Origin: an uncultured Bacillota bacterium | Lineage (GTDB): Bacteria; Bacillota; Sulfobacillia; UBA995; UBA9673 | Reading direction: 5' to 3' | Assembly (NCBI GenBank): GCA_937863905.1 | Contig: CALMHV010000006.1 | Span: 1 to 17,148 of the forward strand | Length of the DNA: 17,148 bases | Shown: piece after piece, positions 16,000-17,148 of the stretch | Layout of the letters: every line of letters starts with the position of its first letter | How positions within the stretch are numbered: the first letter of the stretch is position 1 | Translations under genes and position numbers: made by a program | The notes under the pieces: generated by a model | Databases searched by the model: none | What the model saw: the letters and a program-made list of their open reading frames with translations, nothing else | What the model was told of the DNA's origin: nothing

Positions 16000-16269
16000 C
16001 TATCCCTCGCCCGAGGCAGCAGCGGACGGGCGCCAGCGCTTTCGGCAGTCCAGGCAGTTCAGGGTCGGCGGGAGCGTATAGGCCGTGTAGATGAGGTAGA
16101 TACCGGCCGGGATGACCAGAATGAGCACGGGGGCAAAGACGAGCGAAAGCAGAAAGCCGACGACCGTCGTGCCGATCGCACTGAGCATCTCGCCCTTCCT
16201 GTCGACCGGCTCGACGTTCCGGGACCCGCACTTCGGGCAAGGTTCACGCTTGATGCCGGACTCAACCAC
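16000..16269 (-). CDS. Small membrane protein with split CxxC zinc-ribbon
   Basis: The 89-residue product starts at a GTG eight bases after GAAGGAG. It has CPKC (11-14) near the N-terminus and CLDC near the C-terminus, a zinc-ribbon pair. Between them lies one long hydrophobic region (about residues 31-65, AIGTTVVGFLLSLVFAPVLILV onward), long enough for two short segments or a membrane hairpin. Both cysteine pairs would then be on the same side of the membrane, as in LITAF-like domains. The resemblance is one of layout, not of detected similarity. An upstream in-frame ATG extends the frame by 13 residues but has no ribosome site. Its partner and role are unknown. It ends just before the leader of the molybdenum/tungsten operon. 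Confidence 0.65.
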   Translation of the reverse strand: MVESGIKREPCPKCGSRNVEPVDRKGEMLSAIGTTVVGFLLSLVFAPVLILVIPAGIYLIYTAYTLPPTLNCLDCRKRWRPSAAASGEG

Positions 16270-16343
16270 GATAATCGCTCCTTCTCTGCCGGGTGCAACA
16301 GGGGTCACCGTTCGACATAGGTTGTCCGCTCCCCTGCCCGCCG

Positions 16344-17147
16344 CTACATCGTCGACTCTCCCGCGAACCCGATGCCCTGGGAAATGTCCAGGGCCAGGCG
16401 GTGGAGACGACGGCCCGCGTCCTTAAGCCTGGGGCCGACCAGACGGTTGGCTGGACCGGTAACGCTGACAGAAGCGACAATCTCGCCGTGGTGGTCGCGA
16501 ACGGGCGCCCCGACGCAGCAGAAATCCTCGGTGCCCTCCTCGTCGTCGAAGGTGTAGCCTCGCTTGCGGGAGGCGGCCAGATTCGCGTGGAGGGCTCCGA
16601 CGGCCGTGATGGTCCGGGGCGAGGTCCGCGGCAGCGGATCGGGACCGACAAGGTCGGAGAGCGCCATCAGGTCCAGGTCAAGGAGGAGGGCCTTGCCGGA
16701 CGCGGAGTTGTGCATCAGGCAGGGAACGCCGCGCGGTATCTCCACCCGAAGTCCGGGTGGGCCCTGAGATTCCACGACGACCATCCGCGAATCGAAGCGG
16801 ATGGCCAGGTTCACGGTCTCGCCGAGTTCGTCGCAGGCCACCCGCATCAGCGGCTGGGCCGAAGCATGAACGCCAGTGGCGTGGGGCAGGCGGTGAGCCA
16901 CCTGGTAGACGGCCCAGCCGAGGCGGTACTTGCCGGCGGGCATTCCCCGGGCGACGAAGTTGAACTCGACCAGAGTCGTAAGGAGGCGATGGGCCGTGCT
17001 CTTGGAGACGCCGAGTTGAGCGGCGATCTCCGTGACGCCGAGGGGCCGCAGGCCGGGGCTGTCGGCCAGGAGGTTGACGATGGACAGGGCTCGCTCAACC
17101 GCCTGGACGGGGTAACGGGCGCTTTCCGCCCCCTCGGGAATGTTCAC
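16344..17147 (-). CDS. IclR-family transcriptional regulator
   Basis: IclR proteins are dimeric DNA-binding regulators that sense small organic molecules. The 267-residue product begins with the winged-helix domain (about 12-80), with the recognition helix in GVTEIAAQLGVSKSTAHRLL (37-56). A linker and the effector domain follow, with VEIPRGVPCLMHNSASGKA and DEEGTEDFCCVGAPVRDHHG, typical of IclR ligand domains. The GTG at 17145-17147 sits one base from the window edge, so its ribosome site cannot be seen and the true start could lie further upstream. The target genes are not evident: it is followed by the membrane zinc-ribbon gene on the same strand, 74 bases away, and nothing catabolic is nearby. 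Confidence 0.9.
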   Translation of the reverse strand: MNIPEGAESARYPVQAVERALSIVNLLADSPGLRPLGVTEIAAQLGVSKSTAHRLLTTLVEFNFVARGMPAGKYRLGWAVYQVAHRLPHATGVHASAQPLMRVACDELGETVNLAIRFDSRMVVVESQGPPGLRVEIPRGVPCLMHNSASGKALLLDLDLMALSDLVGPDPLPRTSPRTITAVGALHANLAASRKRGYTFDDEEGTEDFCCVGAPVRDHHGEIVASVSVTGPANRLVGPRLKDAGRRLHRLALDISQGIGFAGESTM

Positions 17148-17148
17148 T

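Noticed and set aside
1..17148. CRISPR array, tRNA, rRNA, insertion sequence or prophage
   Set aside because: No spaced direct repeats, no tRNA-like cloverleaf, no transposase or integrase motifs and no change in base composition were seen.

Overview
This is a GC-rich bacterial chromosome segment, most likely from a high-GC, deep-branching Bacillota (Moorella/Desulfotomaculum/Thermaerobacter-like); the genus cannot be fixed from the sequence. Pointers are a perfect HrcA/CIRCE operator before groES, frequent TTG and GTG starts with strong AGGAGG-type Shine-Dalgarno (SD) sites, a copper-amine-oxidase-N-like secreted protein, and the MoeA/substrate-binding-domain fusion common in anaerobic Firmicutes. 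A tungstate transporter inside a molybdopterin operon suggests an anaerobe using Mo- or W-pterin enzymes (inference).

Layout. 1-259 (+): 3' end of a MurE-like Mur ligase, which converges on and overlaps guaA. 214-2402 (-): hpt-guaA, a purine salvage/GMP unit. 2569-4926 (+): a large exported protein with an FnIII-like region, a copper-amine-oxidase-N-like domain and four PPC-like modules, followed by a hairpin shared with the convergent groEL. 5016-7110 (-): groES-groEL with sigma-A-type promoter and CIRCE. 7152-15723 (-): one tightly packed operon in the order small Cys-rich protein, tupA, tupB, tupC, moeA, moeA-PBP fusion, moaA, moaC, MOSC-MoaB fusion; most junctions overlap or are only a few bases apart. 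15724-15999 (-): untranslated leader holding a structured RNA (candidate Moco/Tuco riboswitch) and an intrinsic terminator before the first gene. 16000-17147 (-): a split zinc-ribbon membrane protein and an IclR-family regulator.

How the genes fit together. TupABC would import tungstate (possibly molybdate). MoaA and MoaC make cPMP from GTP. The MoaB/MogA-type domain adenylates molybdopterin, and the two MoeA paralogues insert the metal. The MOSC domain and the MoeA-linked binding domain probably handle sulfur or metal/cofactor. MPT synthase (moaD/moaE), moeB and mobA are not in the window. Cofactor feedback through the leader RNA and terminator would control the whole set. The most interesting elements are this leader, the cysteine-rich 74-residue protein that opens the operon, and the pair of divergent MoeA proteins in a tungstate operon.
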